From NCBI RefSeq assembly GCF_026627255.1, contig NZ_JAPNLM010000009.1, forward strand, positions 204,837-268,836: a DNA stretch of 64,000 bases, in the 5' to 3' direction. Shown in pieces: positions 8,986-17,455 of this stretch. The notes under the pieces are model-generated. The model worked only from the letters and a program-made list of their open reading frames with translations. It made no database searches and was not told the DNA's origin. Each line of letters begins with the position of its first letter. Position 1 is the first letter of the stretch. The position numbers were made by a program, and so were the translations under genes. Origin of the DNA: Streptomyces antarcticus (GTDB taxonomy: Bacteria > Actinomycetota > Actinomycetes > Streptomycetales > Streptomycetaceae).

Positions 8986-10008
8986 GTGAGCGACAAGAAC
9001 GACGGTGCGAACCGCGATGCGACGAAACGATCGGCCCGGGAGCGACTCCAGGAGGAGCGCCAGCGGGAGAAGGCCCGGGACAAGCGCCGGCGGACCCTCG
9101 TCGTGTCGGCGGCGGTGGTCGGCGTGCTCGGCCTGGCCGCCGTCGTCGGCCTGATCGCGGCCAATACCGGCAAGAGCGGCGGCGCCGACAAGGCGGGCCC
9201 GGTGATCGCCCCCTCGGGGGCCACCGGCAAGGACGCGCTCGCCATCCAGACGGGCAAGGGCGAGGCGAAGTCCACGCTCACGGTGTGGGAGGACTTCCGC
9301 TGTCCCGCCTGCAAGGGCTTCGAGGACCAGTACCGGGACACCGTCCACGACCTGGAGGCCAAGGGCCTGCTCAAGGTCGATTACCACATCGTCACTCTGA
9401 TCGACGGCAACATGGGCGGCAGCGGCTCCCTGAAGTCGGCCAACGCGGCGGCCTGCGCGCAGGACGCCGGCAAGTTCTCCGCGTACCACGACGTGCTCTT
9501 CCAGAACCAGCCGGATGAGGTCGACGACGCCTTCGGCAAGAACGCCAGGCTGCTGGAGCTGGCGGGCAAGGTGGACGGACTGGACACCCCGGCGTTCCGG
9601 GCCTGTGTCGAGGAGGGCACCCACAACAGCTGGGTGGGCAAGTCGCAGGAGGCCTTCCGGGAGGGCAAGTTCCGGGGCACGCCGACCGTGCTCCTCGACG
9701 GCAAGGACATCTTCGCCGACCAGGCGAACCCGCTGACCCCGCAGAAGCTCAAGGAGAAGGTGGAGGCCTCGGCGAAGGGGACGGGCAAGGCCTCGCCGTC
9801 GGCGGACGCGACGTCCGGTAGCGGTAGTGGCAGCGGTAGTGGCAGTGGCAGCGGGGCGGGCGCCGGTGCGAAGGCCTCGCCTTCGGCCACGGCCTCCGGC
9901 TCCGGCTCCGGCTCGAAGACGGCCTCGAAGGGCGGCGCGGACAGCCCGTCCGCCGGCTCGTCCACCGGGTCCTCGAAGGGCCAGTCGAGCGGTACGTCCG
10001 GGGACTGA
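8986..10008 (+). CDS. DsbA/thioredoxin-fold protein, membrane anchored, with Ser/Gly tail
   Basis: A 340-residue extracytoplasmic thiol-disulfide protein. It has a charged cytoplasmic N-terminus (ARERLQEERQREKARDKRRR), one transmembrane anchor (VVSAAVVGVLGLAAVVGLIAA, about residues 36-56), and a DsbA-type domain. The redox motif is FRCPACKGF near residue 106. The cis-Pro loop FRGTPTVLLDGKDIF lies near residue 235. The last 75 residues are low complexity (SGSGSGSGSG, AGAGAKASPSA), encoded by short GC-rich repeats and probably disordered. The GTG at 8986 is chosen because upstream codons lie in the trpA terminator. It is followed by lgt, another envelope gene. The partner substrate is unknown. 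Confidence 0.88.
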   Translation: MSDKNDGANRDATKRSARERLQEERQREKARDKRRRTLVVSAAVVGVLGLAAVVGLIAANTGKSGGADKAGPVIAPSGATGKDALAIQTGKGEAKSTLTVWEDFRCPACKGFEDQYRDTVHDLEAKGLLKVDYHIVTLIDGNMGGSGSLKSANAAACAQDAGKFSAYHDVLFQNQPDEVDDAFGKNARLLELAGKVDGLDTPAFRACVEEGTHNSWVGKSQEAFREGKFRGTPTVLLDGKDIFADQANPLTPQKLKEKVEASAKGTGKASPSADATSGSGSGSGSGSGSGAGAGAKASPSATASGSGSGSKTASKGGADSPSAGSSTGSSKGQSSGTSGD

Positions 10009-10044
10009 GCGACCGCCGGGCCGTGTGTGGATTTGGTTTCGGCT

Positions 10045-10085
10045 TGCCGGGTGGTTGCGGTCCGCACCACCCGGCAGGGTAGCGT
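10045..10085 (+). promoter_or_regulatory. Inverted repeat and possible promoter ahead of lgt
   Basis: GCCGGGTGG (10046-10054) and TGCGG (10056-10060) pair exactly with CCGCA (10062-10066) and CCACCCGGC (10067-10075), a 14-bp dyad with a single bulged base. It overlaps TTGCGG (10055-10060) and lies just ahead of TAGCGT (10080-10085), a possible -35/-10 pair with a long 19-bp spacer. The lgt ATG follows 10 bp later. The dyad could be an operator or the terminator of the DsbA-like gene. Confidence 0.45.
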
Positions 10086-10095
10086 CAGCTCTGCC

Positions 10096-11211
10096 ATGGA
10101 CATTGCTTACATCCCCAGCCCGTCGACCGGCGTGATCCACCTCGGACCGATCCCGCTGCGCGGCTACGCGTTCTGCATCATCGTCGGCGTCTTCGTCGCC
10201 GTCTGGCTCGGCAACAAGCGGTGGGTCGCCAGGGGCGGCAAGCCGGGGACGGTCGCGGACATCGCCGTGTGGGCGGTGCCGTTCGGGCTGGTCGGCGGTC
10301 GCCTCTACCACGTGATCACCGACTACCAGCTGTACTTCGGCGAGGGCCGCAACTGGGTCGACGCCTTCAAGATCTGGGAGGGCGGCCTCGGTATCTGGGG
10401 TGCCATCGCGCTCGGCGCGGTGGGTGCCTGGATCGGCTGCCGGCTCCGCGGGATCCCGCTGCCGGCCTGGGCCGACGCCCTGGCCCCCGGCATCGCGCTG
10501 GCCCAGGCCTGCGGGCGCTGGGGCAACTGGTTCAACCAGGAGCTGTACGGCCGGGCCACCGACCTGCCGTGGGCGGTGGAGATCAGCGAGGGTACGAACC
10601 GCGTCGCCGGCACCTACCACCCGACCTTCCTGTACGAGTCGCTCTGGTGCGTCGGCGTCGCCGTGCTGGTGATCTGGGCCGACCGCCGCTTCACGCTCGG
10701 CCACGGGCGGGCGTTCGCGCTGTACGTCGCGGCGTACTGCGTGGGCCGCGGCTGGATCGAGTACATGCGGGTCGACGAGGCGCACCACATCCTGGGCCTG
10801 CGGCTGAACGTCTGGACCTCGATCGTGGTCTTCGTCCTGGCGGTGGTCTACCTGGTGCTGTCGGCCAGGCTGCGTCCGGGCCGTGAGGAGATCGTCGAGC
10901 CGGAGACCTCCGGCGGTGCGAAGGACAAGGGTAAGGGCAAGGGCGACGACAAGCCCGGGGACGAGGCCGGGGCCAAGGACGAAGCCGGGGCCGCTCCCGA
11001 GGCCGGGGACGGTGACGGTGCGCCCGGGGCGAAGCCGGCCGGCGCCGCCGAGGCCGCCGCCGCCGGGCCCAAGGCGTCCGTACTGACGAAGACCGAGCCC
11101 GCGGACACCACGCGGGCCGGGGCCGCCGCCGAACCGGAGGGCGCCGCAGCGGCGGACCCGCTGAAGGCGGAGCCGGCCGAGGGCGCGACCCCGGAGACCG
11201 GGAAGGCCTGA
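10096..11211 (+). CDS. lgt: Prolipoprotein diacylglyceryl transferase Lgt
   Basis: Transfers diacylglycerol from phosphatidylglycerol to the lipobox cysteine of prolipoproteins at the cytoplasmic membrane. The 371-residue protein has the multi-helix core with GLVGGRLYHVITDY, GGLGIWG and the Lgt signature GRWGNWFNQELYG near residues 139-151, then TYHPTFLYES with conserved His and Glu. Past residue 265 a roughly 105-residue hydrophilic Lys/Glu/Ala-rich tail (KDKGKGKGDDKPGDEAG) extends it well beyond the usual 260-300 residues. Such tails occur in actinobacterial Lgt. The ATG at 10096 (MDIAYIPSPS) gives the normal N-terminus, and the frame upstream is not conserved in character. A hairpin terminator follows. 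Confidence 0.95.
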   Translation: MDIAYIPSPSTGVIHLGPIPLRGYAFCIIVGVFVAVWLGNKRWVARGGKPGTVADIAVWAVPFGLVGGRLYHVITDYQLYFGEGRNWVDAFKIWEGGLGIWGAIALGAVGAWIGCRLRGIPLPAWADALAPGIALAQACGRWGNWFNQELYGRATDLPWAVEISEGTNRVAGTYHPTFLYESLWCVGVAVLVIWADRRFTLGHGRAFALYVAAYCVGRGWIEYMRVDEAHHILGLRLNVWTSIVVFVLAVVYLVLSARLRPGREEIVEPETSGGAKDKGKGKGDDKPGDEAGAKDEAGAAPEAGDGDGAPGAKPAGAAEAAAAGPKASVLTKTEPADTTRAGAAAEPEGAAAADPLKAEPAEGATPETGKA

Positions 11212-11225
11212 CCGGAACGTGCAGG

Positions 11226-11258
11226 GAAGGGGCGCCGCGCACCGCGTGGCGCCCCTTC
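11226..11258 (+). terminator. Terminator after lgt
   Basis: GAAGGGGCGCC (11226-11236) pairs perfectly with GGCGCCCCTTC (11248-11258) around an 11-nt loop, 14 bp after the lgt stop. Confidence 0.8.
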
Positions 11259-11457
11259 GGCGTTCCCCGCCGGGCGAACCGGGGCGAACCGGGGCGGGAA
11301 CGCGCTGAGCGGCCTCCGGTCGCCGGACCGTACGGCGGGAGGACGGCCCTGCGGGGTGCCGGGCAGTGGCGGACCCTGACCGGCGGACCCGCCGCGCACG
11401 ATGTCGGTGGCTTCCGGGATGATCGTTCCCGACAGCCGTCGTCATCAGGGGGAGATC

Positions 11458-12819
11458 ATGACCGAACAGTCCAGGACCGCCCGCAGAGCATTGCTGACCG
11501 GAGCCGTGGCCGGACTGGCGGGCGCGGCGGTGGTGTCCGGTACCCCGGCCGCCGCCGCCACGGCGGCCGGCGGAACGCCGGACTGGTTCGACGTGAAGGG
11601 GCACGGGGCGGTCGGCAACGGCTCCGCCGACGACACGGCCGCCGTCCAGCGCGCACTCGACGCGGCGGCCGCGGCAGGCGGCGGCACCGTCTACTTCCCC
11701 GTCGGCAAGTACCTGGTGAAGCCGACGGCGGGGAATCCGGCCCTGGCCGTCAAGGCCGACGGGATCCGCCTCGTCGGCGCCGGAGCCAAAGCCTCCACCC
11801 TGATCAAGGGCGGCAACGGCATCCTGCTCAGGATGTCGGGCACCGGCCCGGCCTACTCCACCGGAGCCACCCACCGCCGCTACTGCTCCGTCGAGAACCT
11901 CGGGTTCAACGGCAACCGCAAGACCGGCCTGCTGCTGGAGCTCTACTACAACAACAACTCCTCCTTCCGCGACGTCTTCATGACCTCCAACAACGACATG
12001 TGTGTCGACGCCGTCGAGTTCTGGGACTCCCGCTTCTCCAACCTGGTCGTAGAGGAGTGCACCGGCACCACCGGCAGCACCACCCAGCCCAACATCTGGC
12101 TCCGCAACGCCTCCTCCGCCACCGAGGGAACCTGGGGCCACAGCAAGGACAACATCAACCAGATCCACTTCACCGGCTGCCGCCTGGAAGCCTTCGGCAC
12201 CGGTGCGCTGTGGATCGGCCAGGGCGCGGTCACCACCAACAACCCCAATGGCGTCTACCTCACGGACTGCAAGTTCGAGACCTCCCGGATGCAGGGCGGC
12301 CCGCACCTGAAGACCGACGCCGGCTGCAAGCACGTCTACGCGACCAACATCTACTGCTACGCCGGCGACTTCGCGCCGGGCACCCCCGCCACCGCACGCA
12401 ACATCATCGGCTGGGCGGCGAGCTCCAGCGCGCTGGAGAACGTGGTCATAGCCAACCGGCACAGGGCCACCGTCAACGCGGGCGTCGCCCTCTACTCGGG
12501 CCCCGGCTCCACCGCCGTCCTGCGCAACGTCGTCGGGCTCTACGCCACCGCGCCCACCGGCACCCACATCTACTACGAGCGGTCGTCCACCGGCGACTTC
12601 CGGGTGGAGAACAGCTACGGCACGACCGGAGCGCAGGCGACCGGGACGGTACCGGTCAAGAACGCGCCGAACCCGCCCCTGCGCCTGGTCGCCGGCCCCG
12701 TCACCGACGCCGCCTTCACCCGCCCGCCGCTCGACGGCACCATGGCCGTGGACTCGGTGAACAAGCGGCTCTACGTCCGCGTCGGCGGCACGTGGCTCTG
12801 GTCGGCGCTCAACGCGTAG
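11458..12819 (+). CDS. Tat-exported right-handed beta-helix protein (pectate lyase 3 superfamily)
   Basis: A 453-residue secreted protein. A twin-Arg leader (TARRALLTGAVAGLAGAAVV, then a PAAAA cleavage region at about residues 30-36) precedes a pectate-lyase-3/GH28-GH55-like beta-helix. The opening WFDVKGHGAVGNGSADDTAAVQRALDAA is the hallmark of that superfamily. Repeating strands rich in Asn ladders (LYYNNNSSFRDVFMTSNND) follow. The C-terminal LYVRVGGTWLWSALNA resembles the end of phage-tail-spike-like or polysaccharide-lyase proteins. The ATG at 11458 follows GGGGGAG. The stop overlaps the convergent CoA-ester-lyase gene by 11 bp. The substrate cannot be named from sequence. Confidence 0.8.
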   Translation: MTEQSRTARRALLTGAVAGLAGAAVVSGTPAAAATAAGGTPDWFDVKGHGAVGNGSADDTAAVQRALDAAAAAGGGTVYFPVGKYLVKPTAGNPALAVKADGIRLVGAGAKASTLIKGGNGILLRMSGTGPAYSTGATHRRYCSVENLGFNGNRKTGLLLELYYNNNSSFRDVFMTSNNDMCVDAVEFWDSRFSNLVVEECTGTTGSTTQPNIWLRNASSATEGTWGHSKDNINQIHFTGCRLEAFGTGALWIGQGAVTTNNPNGVYLTDCKFETSRMQGGPHLKTDAGCKHVYATNIYCYAGDFAPGTPATARNIIGWAASSSALENVVIANRHRATVNAGVALYSGPGSTAVLRNVVGLYATAPTGTHIYYERSSTGDFRVENSYGTTGAQATGTVPVKNAPNPPLRLVAGPVTDAAFTRPPLDGTMAVDSVNKRLYVRVGGTWLWSALNA

Positions 12820-13624
12820 CCGCCCGGCGGGACAGGGCCAGGGTGCGGCGGGCCGCGGCCACCACCGCCGGGTCCACGAACCGGCCGTCGGGCAGGGCCA
12901 GCGCGCCCGGTGTGGCGCGCGCGGCGCCGAGGACCTGCTCGGCGGCGACGACCTCCTCGGGTGCGGGAACGTAGGCCCGCTCGATCACCGGCAGCTGGCG
13001 GGGATGGATCGCCGCCCGGCCGAGGAAGCCCAGGGACCGGCCACGGGCGCAGGAGGCGGCCAGCGCCTCCAGGTCCCGGATGTCGGGGAACACCGACTGG
13101 GCCGGGGGTGCGAGCCCCGCGGCCCGCGCCGCCACCACCACCCGGGAGCGGCACCAGTCCAGCCCCGGCTCCGCGCTGACGGCGAGGTCGGCCCGCAGGT
13201 CCGCCTCGCCCAGCGACAGGCCGCGCAGGGAGGGGTGGGCGCGCGCGATCTCGTACGCGCGCTCCACGCCCAGCGCCGACTCCAGCAGGGCGTGCAGGCC
13301 GACGCCGCCGGTGCGGTCTGCGGTGGCGGTGATCTGCTCCGGGGCGCTGATCTTGGGCAGCCGCAGACCGGCGAGGCCGTGCAGCCCCGCCAGGGCGGCG
13401 AGGTCGGCGCCGCCCCAGGGGGAGTCCAGGGAGTTGACGCGTACGTGGACGGCGAGCGGGGGCCGCTCGGCGAGCAGTTCGGCGGTGGCGGAGCGGGCGT
13501 ACTCCTTGCGGGAGGCCGGTACGGCGTCCTCCAGGTCGACGATGACGGCGTCCGCCCCGCAGGCCAGGGCCTTGGCCACCACCGCCGGCCGGTCGCCCGG
13601 CGCGTAGAGCCAGGTGAGGATCAC
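12809..13624 (-). CDS. HpcH/HpaI-family CoA-ester lyase (CitE-like)
   Basis: A 271-residue protein of the citrate lyase beta/malyl-CoA lyase family, which cleaves or forms C-C bonds in beta-hydroxyacyl-CoA esters with Mg2+. Seen: the N-terminal WLYAPGDRPAVVAKAL, ADAVIVDLEDAV (metal/substrate Asp-Glu-Asp), VHVRVNSLDSPW with the CoA-binding Arg, LRLPKISAPEQI, ALLESALGVERAYEIA with the metal Glu, LSLGEADLRADL, and the C-terminal FLGRAAIHPRQLPVI. The GTG start overlaps the CaiB stop (GTGA), making it the last gene of a seven-gene operon. The substrate is unknown. A CoA ester made by the adjacent CoA-transferase is the natural inference. Its end overlaps the convergent beta-helix gene. Confidence 0.85.
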   Translation of the reverse strand: MILTWLYAPGDRPAVVAKALACGADAVIVDLEDAVPASRKEYARSATAELLAERPPLAVHVRVNSLDSPWGGADLAALAGLHGLAGLRLPKISAPEQITATADRTGGVGLHALLESALGVERAYEIARAHPSLRGLSLGEADLRADLAVSAEPGLDWCRSRVVVAARAAGLAPPAQSVFPDIRDLEALAASCARGRSLGFLGRAAIHPRQLPVIERAYVPAPEEVVAAEQVLGAARATPGALALPDGRFVDPAVVAAARRTLALSRRAATR

Positions 13625-14832
13625 AGCGCTCCCTCCGTCCGCAGCACGCTGATCTCGGCCCCGGTCAGGCCCAGTTCGGCGAGGACCTCGTCGGTGTCCG
13701 CGCCGTGCGGGCGGCCGGCCCAGCGGATGCCGCCCGGGGTCTCGGAGAGCCGGAAGAGGACGTTCTGCATCCGGATGGGGCCGAGTTCGGGGTCCTCGAC
13801 CTCGGTGACGGTGTCCAGGGCCGCGTACTGCGGGTCCTCCATCACGTCCCGTACGTCGTAGACCGGCGCGACCGCGGCCTGGGCGTCCTCGAAGGCGGCC
13901 AGGACCTCGTCCGCCTTGTGCCGGGCGATCCAGCCGCCGACGGCCTCGTCCAGTACGGGAGCGTGGGCGGCCCGGCCGGAACCGGTCGCGAACCATGGCT
14001 CGGCGATCAGCTCGGGCCTGCCGACGAGGCGCATCACGCGCTCGGCGACGGACTGGGCGGAGGTGGAGACCGCGAGCCAGCGGCCGTCGAGACTGCGGTA
14101 GGTGTTGCGGGGCGCGTTGTTCGTGGAACGGTTGCCGGTGCGGGGCTGTACGTAGCCGAGCTGGTCGTACCAGAGGGGGTGCGGGCCCAGCACGGTGAGG
14201 ATCGGCTCGATGATGGCCAGGTCCACGACCTGCCCGGCTCCGGTGCGGTCGCGTCCGGCGAGCGCCGTCATCACGGCGTACGCGGTGGTCAGCGCGGCGA
14301 TGGAGTCCGCCAGGCCGAACGGCGGCAGGGTCGGAGGCCCGTCCGGCTCCCCGGTGATCGCGGCGAAGCCGCTCATCGCCTCCGCGAGGGTGCCGAAGCC
14401 CGGGCGGTGGGCGTACGGCCCGTGCTGGCCGAAGGCCGTGACGCGGGCCAGGACCAGCCGCGGGTTGGCGGCCGACAGCTCGGCCCAGCCCAGGCCCCAC
14501 TTCTCCAGGGTGCCGGGGCGGAAGTTCTCGACGATGACGTCCGCGGTGGCGGCCAGGCGCAGCAGGACGTCCCGGCCGCCGGGGGTCGACAGGTCGAGGG
14601 TCATGGTCCGCTTGTTGCGGCCCAGCAGCTTCCACCACAGGCCGACCCCGTCCTTGGCGGGGCCGTGGCCCCGGGAGGGGTCGGGCCGGCCGGGGTGCTC
14701 GACCTTGACGACCTCGGCGCCGAAGTCGCCGAGCAGCGTGGCGGCGAGGGGCCCGGCGAAGAGGGTGGCGAGGTCGAGGACGCGGAGCCCTCGCAGGGGA
14801 CCGGTTCCCGGGTCGGGCTCGGGGGCGCTCAC
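13621..14832 (-). CDS. CaiB/BaiF family (class III) CoA-transferase
   Basis: A 403-residue class III CoA-transferase. This family moves CoA between carboxylic acids through an aspartyl-CoA-linked intermediate and forms interlocked dimers. Seen: LRGLRVLDLATLFAGPLAATLLGDFGAEVVKVEHP at the N-terminus, NKRTMTLDLSTPGGRDVLLRL, DVIVENFRPGTLEKWGLG, and PPFGLADSIAAL with the expected catalytic Asp, followed by GQVVDLAIIEP. The GTG start overlaps the ribokinase stop, and the CitE-like gene overlaps its own stop. A CoA-transferase plus CoA-ester lyase pair suggests activation and cleavage of a dicarboxylic or hydroxy acid. Which acid is not evident. Confidence 0.88.
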   Translation of the reverse strand: MSAPEPDPGTGPLRGLRVLDLATLFAGPLAATLLGDFGAEVVKVEHPGRPDPSRGHGPAKDGVGLWWKLLGRNKRTMTLDLSTPGGRDVLLRLAATADVIVENFRPGTLEKWGLGWAELSAANPRLVLARVTAFGQHGPYAHRPGFGTLAEAMSGFAAITGEPDGPPTLPPFGLADSIAALTTAYAVMTALAGRDRTGAGQVVDLAIIEPILTVLGPHPLWYDQLGYVQPRTGNRSTNNAPRNTYRSLDGRWLAVSTSAQSVAERVMRLVGRPELIAEPWFATGSGRAAHAPVLDEAVGGWIARHKADEVLAAFEDAQAAVAPVYDVRDVMEDPQYAALDTVTEVEDPELGPIRMQNVLFRLSETPGGIRWAGRPHGADTDEVLAELGLTGAEISVLRTEGAL

Positions 14833-15878
14833 GAGGCGGCTCCGGCTTGGGACGCGGCTCCGGGGCCGGTCCCAGCCCCGGCTCCGGTCCCGGTTTTGGT
14901 CTCGGCTCCGGCTCCGGCTCCGGCTCTGGTCTCGGCCCCGGCCCCGGCTTCGGTTCCGGGGCCGGTTTTGGTCACGGTCTCGGTTCCGGACTCGGTGAAG
15001 GCGTCCGTTTCCGCGCGGGTGGGCATCGAGTCCTGGGCGCCGGGCCGCTGGACGGAGAGCGCGGCCGCCGCCGAGGCCCAGCGCAGCGCCATCGGCATCG
15101 GGCGGCCCTCGCCGAGGGCCACGGCGAGGGCGCCGACGAACGTGTCCCCGGCCGCTGTGGTGTCCACGGCCCGTACCGGGGGCGCGGGCACGGTCAGCGG
15201 TTCCCGGCCGCGCGCGGCGTACAGGGCCCCGGCCGCCCCCAGGGTGATGACCACCTCCGGCACCTCGTCCAGCAGCGCGGCCGCGGCCCGGTGCGGGTCG
15301 GTGAGCCCGGTGAGGGCGGCCGCTTCGTGCTCGTTGGGGACCAGGAGGTCGGTCGTGGCGAGGAGCCCGGCCGGCAGCGGCCGGGCCGGGGCCGGGGTCA
15401 GGACCGTGCGGACCCCGTGCGCGCGGGCGGCGAGGGCGCCGGCGAGGACGGCCTCCAGGGGCAGTTCGAGCTGGAGCAGCAGGGCGCCGGAGGCGGCGAT
15501 GCGGCTGTCGTCACCCGCCTCCAGACCGGTGACGCGGGCGTTGGCGCCCGGGATGACGATGATGCTGTTGCCGCCCTCGTCGTCCACGGTGATGTGGGCG
15601 GTGCCGCTGGCCCCCTCGACCGTGCGCAGGGCGGCCGTCTCGACCCCGGCCGCGGCGAGCGCGGAGCGCAGTCGTACGCCGAACGCGTCGCTGCCCACCG
15701 CCCCGATCATCACCACCTGCCCGCCGAGGCGGGCCGCGGCGACGGCCTGGTTGGCGCCCTTGCCGCCGGGCACGGTGCGGAAGGCGGTGCCGGTGACGGT
15801 CTCCCCGAGGCGGGGGGCCTTGGGGACGTAGGCGACGAGGTCCATGTTCGTACTGCCGAGCACGGCGATGGCCGTCAT
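14829..15878 (-). CDS. rbsK: Ribokinase (PfkB family) with repetitive C-terminal tail
   Basis: A 349-residue PfkB-family sugar kinase, most like ribokinase. It has AVLGSTNMDLVAYVPKAPRLGET at the N-terminus, the first PfkB signature VPGGKGANQAVAAARLG, DEGGNSIIVIPGANA, LLVPNEHEAAALTG and the second signature VDTTAAGDTFVGALAVAL with the catalytic Asp near residue 262. The enzyme ends about residue 305. The last 45 residues are a repetitive Gly/Ala/Glu/Thr tail (AGAGAETRAGAGAGAETKTG) encoded by a hexamer-like CCGGCT/CCGGTC repeat near 14840-14990. The ATG overlaps the stop of the upstream glycohydrolase gene (ATGA). In context it would phosphorylate a pentose released by the four glycohydrolases. 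Confidence 0.88.
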   Translation of the reverse strand: MTAIAVLGSTNMDLVAYVPKAPRLGETVTGTAFRTVPGGKGANQAVAAARLGGQVVMIGAVGSDAFGVRLRSALAAAGVETAALRTVEGASGTAHITVDDEGGNSIIVIPGANARVTGLEAGDDSRIAASGALLLQLELPLEAVLAGALAARAHGVRTVLTPAPARPLPAGLLATTDLLVPNEHEAAALTGLTDPHRAAAALLDEVPEVVITLGAAGALYAARGREPLTVPAPPVRAVDTTAAGDTFVGALAVALGEGRPMPMALRWASAAAALSVQRPGAQDSMPTRAETDAFTESGTETVTKTGPGTEAGAGAETRAGAGAGAETKTGTGAGAGTGPGAASQAGAAS

Positions 15879-17455
15879 GAGCGGGCTGCCTCCTGTGCGG
15901 TGAGGTGGGCGAGGGTGTCGAAGCCGGCACCGTCGAAGCCGGTAACGGTGGTGGACAGGCGGTTCTTCAACGGGGCGGTCCAGCGGTCCGGGAGGGCGTC
16001 CGGCGAGCCGGCGAGCAGCCCGGCGAGGGCGCCGGCCGTGGCCCCGTTGGAGTCGGTGTCCCAGCCTCCCGACACGGCGCGGCAGACGGAGCGGGTGAAG
16101 TCCCCGTCGGCGTGGGTGAGGGCGGCGGCGATCAGGGCGGTGTTGGGGACGGCGTGGACCCAGTGGTAGTGACCGTAGCGGGCGTGCAGGGCGTCCACGA
16201 CGCGGTCGAAGTCGGCCTCGGCGGCGGCCGCGGCGATGGCGATGGCGAACCGCACGGCCTCGGCGAGGCGCGAGCGGGGCGGCACGACGGCCAGCCCGGC
16301 CCGCAGCGCGCCGTGGACGTCCGCGTCGCCGGTGGCGGCCTCGGCGGTGGCGGCGGCGACGAGGAGCGCGGCGTACACGCCGTTGCCGGTGTGGGTCAGG
16401 GCGGCGTCCCGGTACGCCGCGGCCGCGGCGGCGGCCGGGTCGCCAGGATGGGTCCAGCCGTGGACGTCGGCGCGGATGAGCGCGCCGATCCACTCGCGGA
16501 ACGGGTTGTGGTGGGTGGCGGTGGCGGGGGGCTCCAGCCCGAGGAGGAGGTTGCGGTAGGCGACGCGCTCGGCGGTGAAGGTCCGTCCGGCGGGGAGTTC
16601 GCCGAGCCAGAGGCGGGCGACGTCGGCGGTGGTGAACCCCTTGCCGTGCCGCTGGAGCAGGAGCAGGCCGAGGAGGGGGTAGTTGAGGTCGTCGTCCTCG
16701 GGCATGCCGTCGATGTTCTCGGCGAGGGACGTCGGGGCGGAGCGGCGGTTCCAGGGGTGGGCGGCCAGGAGCTCCGGGGGGACGCCGCGGGCGGTGAACC
16801 AGTCGTTCAGCGGCCAGTTCCCGGCGGCGCGGGCCAGTGCCCGGATGCCGGCCAGCGGCAGCTTCTCGACGGGCTTGCCGAGCAGGCACCCGGCGGCCCG
16901 CCCCAGCCAGGCGGCTTCCAGCCGGGCCACGAGGCGGGGATCGGCGCCGGGGGCCGGGGCGCTGCCGTCGTGCGGGTCCGGTGTCGGTCCCGGGCGCGGG
17001 CCCGGGGCGGCGGGGTCCGGCCCGGCTCCGTGGTGGGGCCCCCGGACCGGGGCGCCGGACGGCCAGGTGGCGCGGATCGCCTCCCAGGACGCGGGCTCGT
17101 CGGCGGACAGGGGCGAGGGCAGCAGCGCGAGCTCGTCCAGCAGCCGGGCGGCGAGGGCGCGGAGCCCCGGGTCCGCCGGGCCGGGGGAGGCGCCGGCCCG
17201 CTCGGGCGCGGGATGCCCGCCGGCGGCCAGCCAGGCCCGGCGGGCGGGCCCGGGGTCCCGGCCGTCCTCGTCCGCCTGGCGGAGCTCGTGCCCGACGAGG
17301 TCCTCGGGCTGCGCCCAGGTGACCCGTACGGGTTGCCCGGCGGAATCCGCGGCCGGGTGCGGGCCGTCGGGTGCGGTCCGGTGGGGAGCCGGGGCCGGGC
17401 CGGGCGGTACGGGCGCCGGGGGCATAGGGGCCCGGGTGCGGTCGGGGACGGTCAT
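15875..17455 (-). CDS. ADP-ribosylglycohydrolase-fold protein, paralog D (divergent type)
   Basis: A 526-residue DraG-superfamily protein, far longer than the usual 300. The first 180 residues are a Pro/Ala-rich region with HELRQADEDGRDP and a block predicted to be disordered. The glycohydrolase domain begins near residue 187 (RLEAAWLGRAAGCLLGKPVEKL). Metal-site elements are PEDDDLNYPLLGL in place of the usual TDDT, and GGWDTDSNGATAGALAGLL near the C-terminus, which keeps both Asp residues. Overlaps of ATGA at both ends couple it to paralog C and ribokinase. It is the most diverged member of the set by sequence. Enzymatic activity is plausible because metal ligands are kept. Confidence 0.82.
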   Translation of the reverse strand: MTVPDRTRAPMPPAPVPPGPAPAPHRTAPDGPHPAADSAGQPVRVTWAQPEDLVGHELRQADEDGRDPGPARRAWLAAGGHPAPERAGASPGPADPGLRALAARLLDELALLPSPLSADEPASWEAIRATWPSGAPVRGPHHGAGPDPAAPGPRPGPTPDPHDGSAPAPGADPRLVARLEAAWLGRAAGCLLGKPVEKLPLAGIRALARAAGNWPLNDWFTARGVPPELLAAHPWNRRSAPTSLAENIDGMPEDDDLNYPLLGLLLLQRHGKGFTTADVARLWLGELPAGRTFTAERVAYRNLLLGLEPPATATHHNPFREWIGALIRADVHGWTHPGDPAAAAAAAYRDAALTHTGNGVYAALLVAAATAEAATGDADVHGALRAGLAVVPPRSRLAEAVRFAIAIAAAAAEADFDRVVDALHARYGHYHWVHAVPNTALIAAALTHADGDFTRSVCRAVSGGWDTDSNGATAGALAGLLAGSPDALPDRWTAPLKNRLSTTVTGFDGAGFDTLAHLTAQEAARS

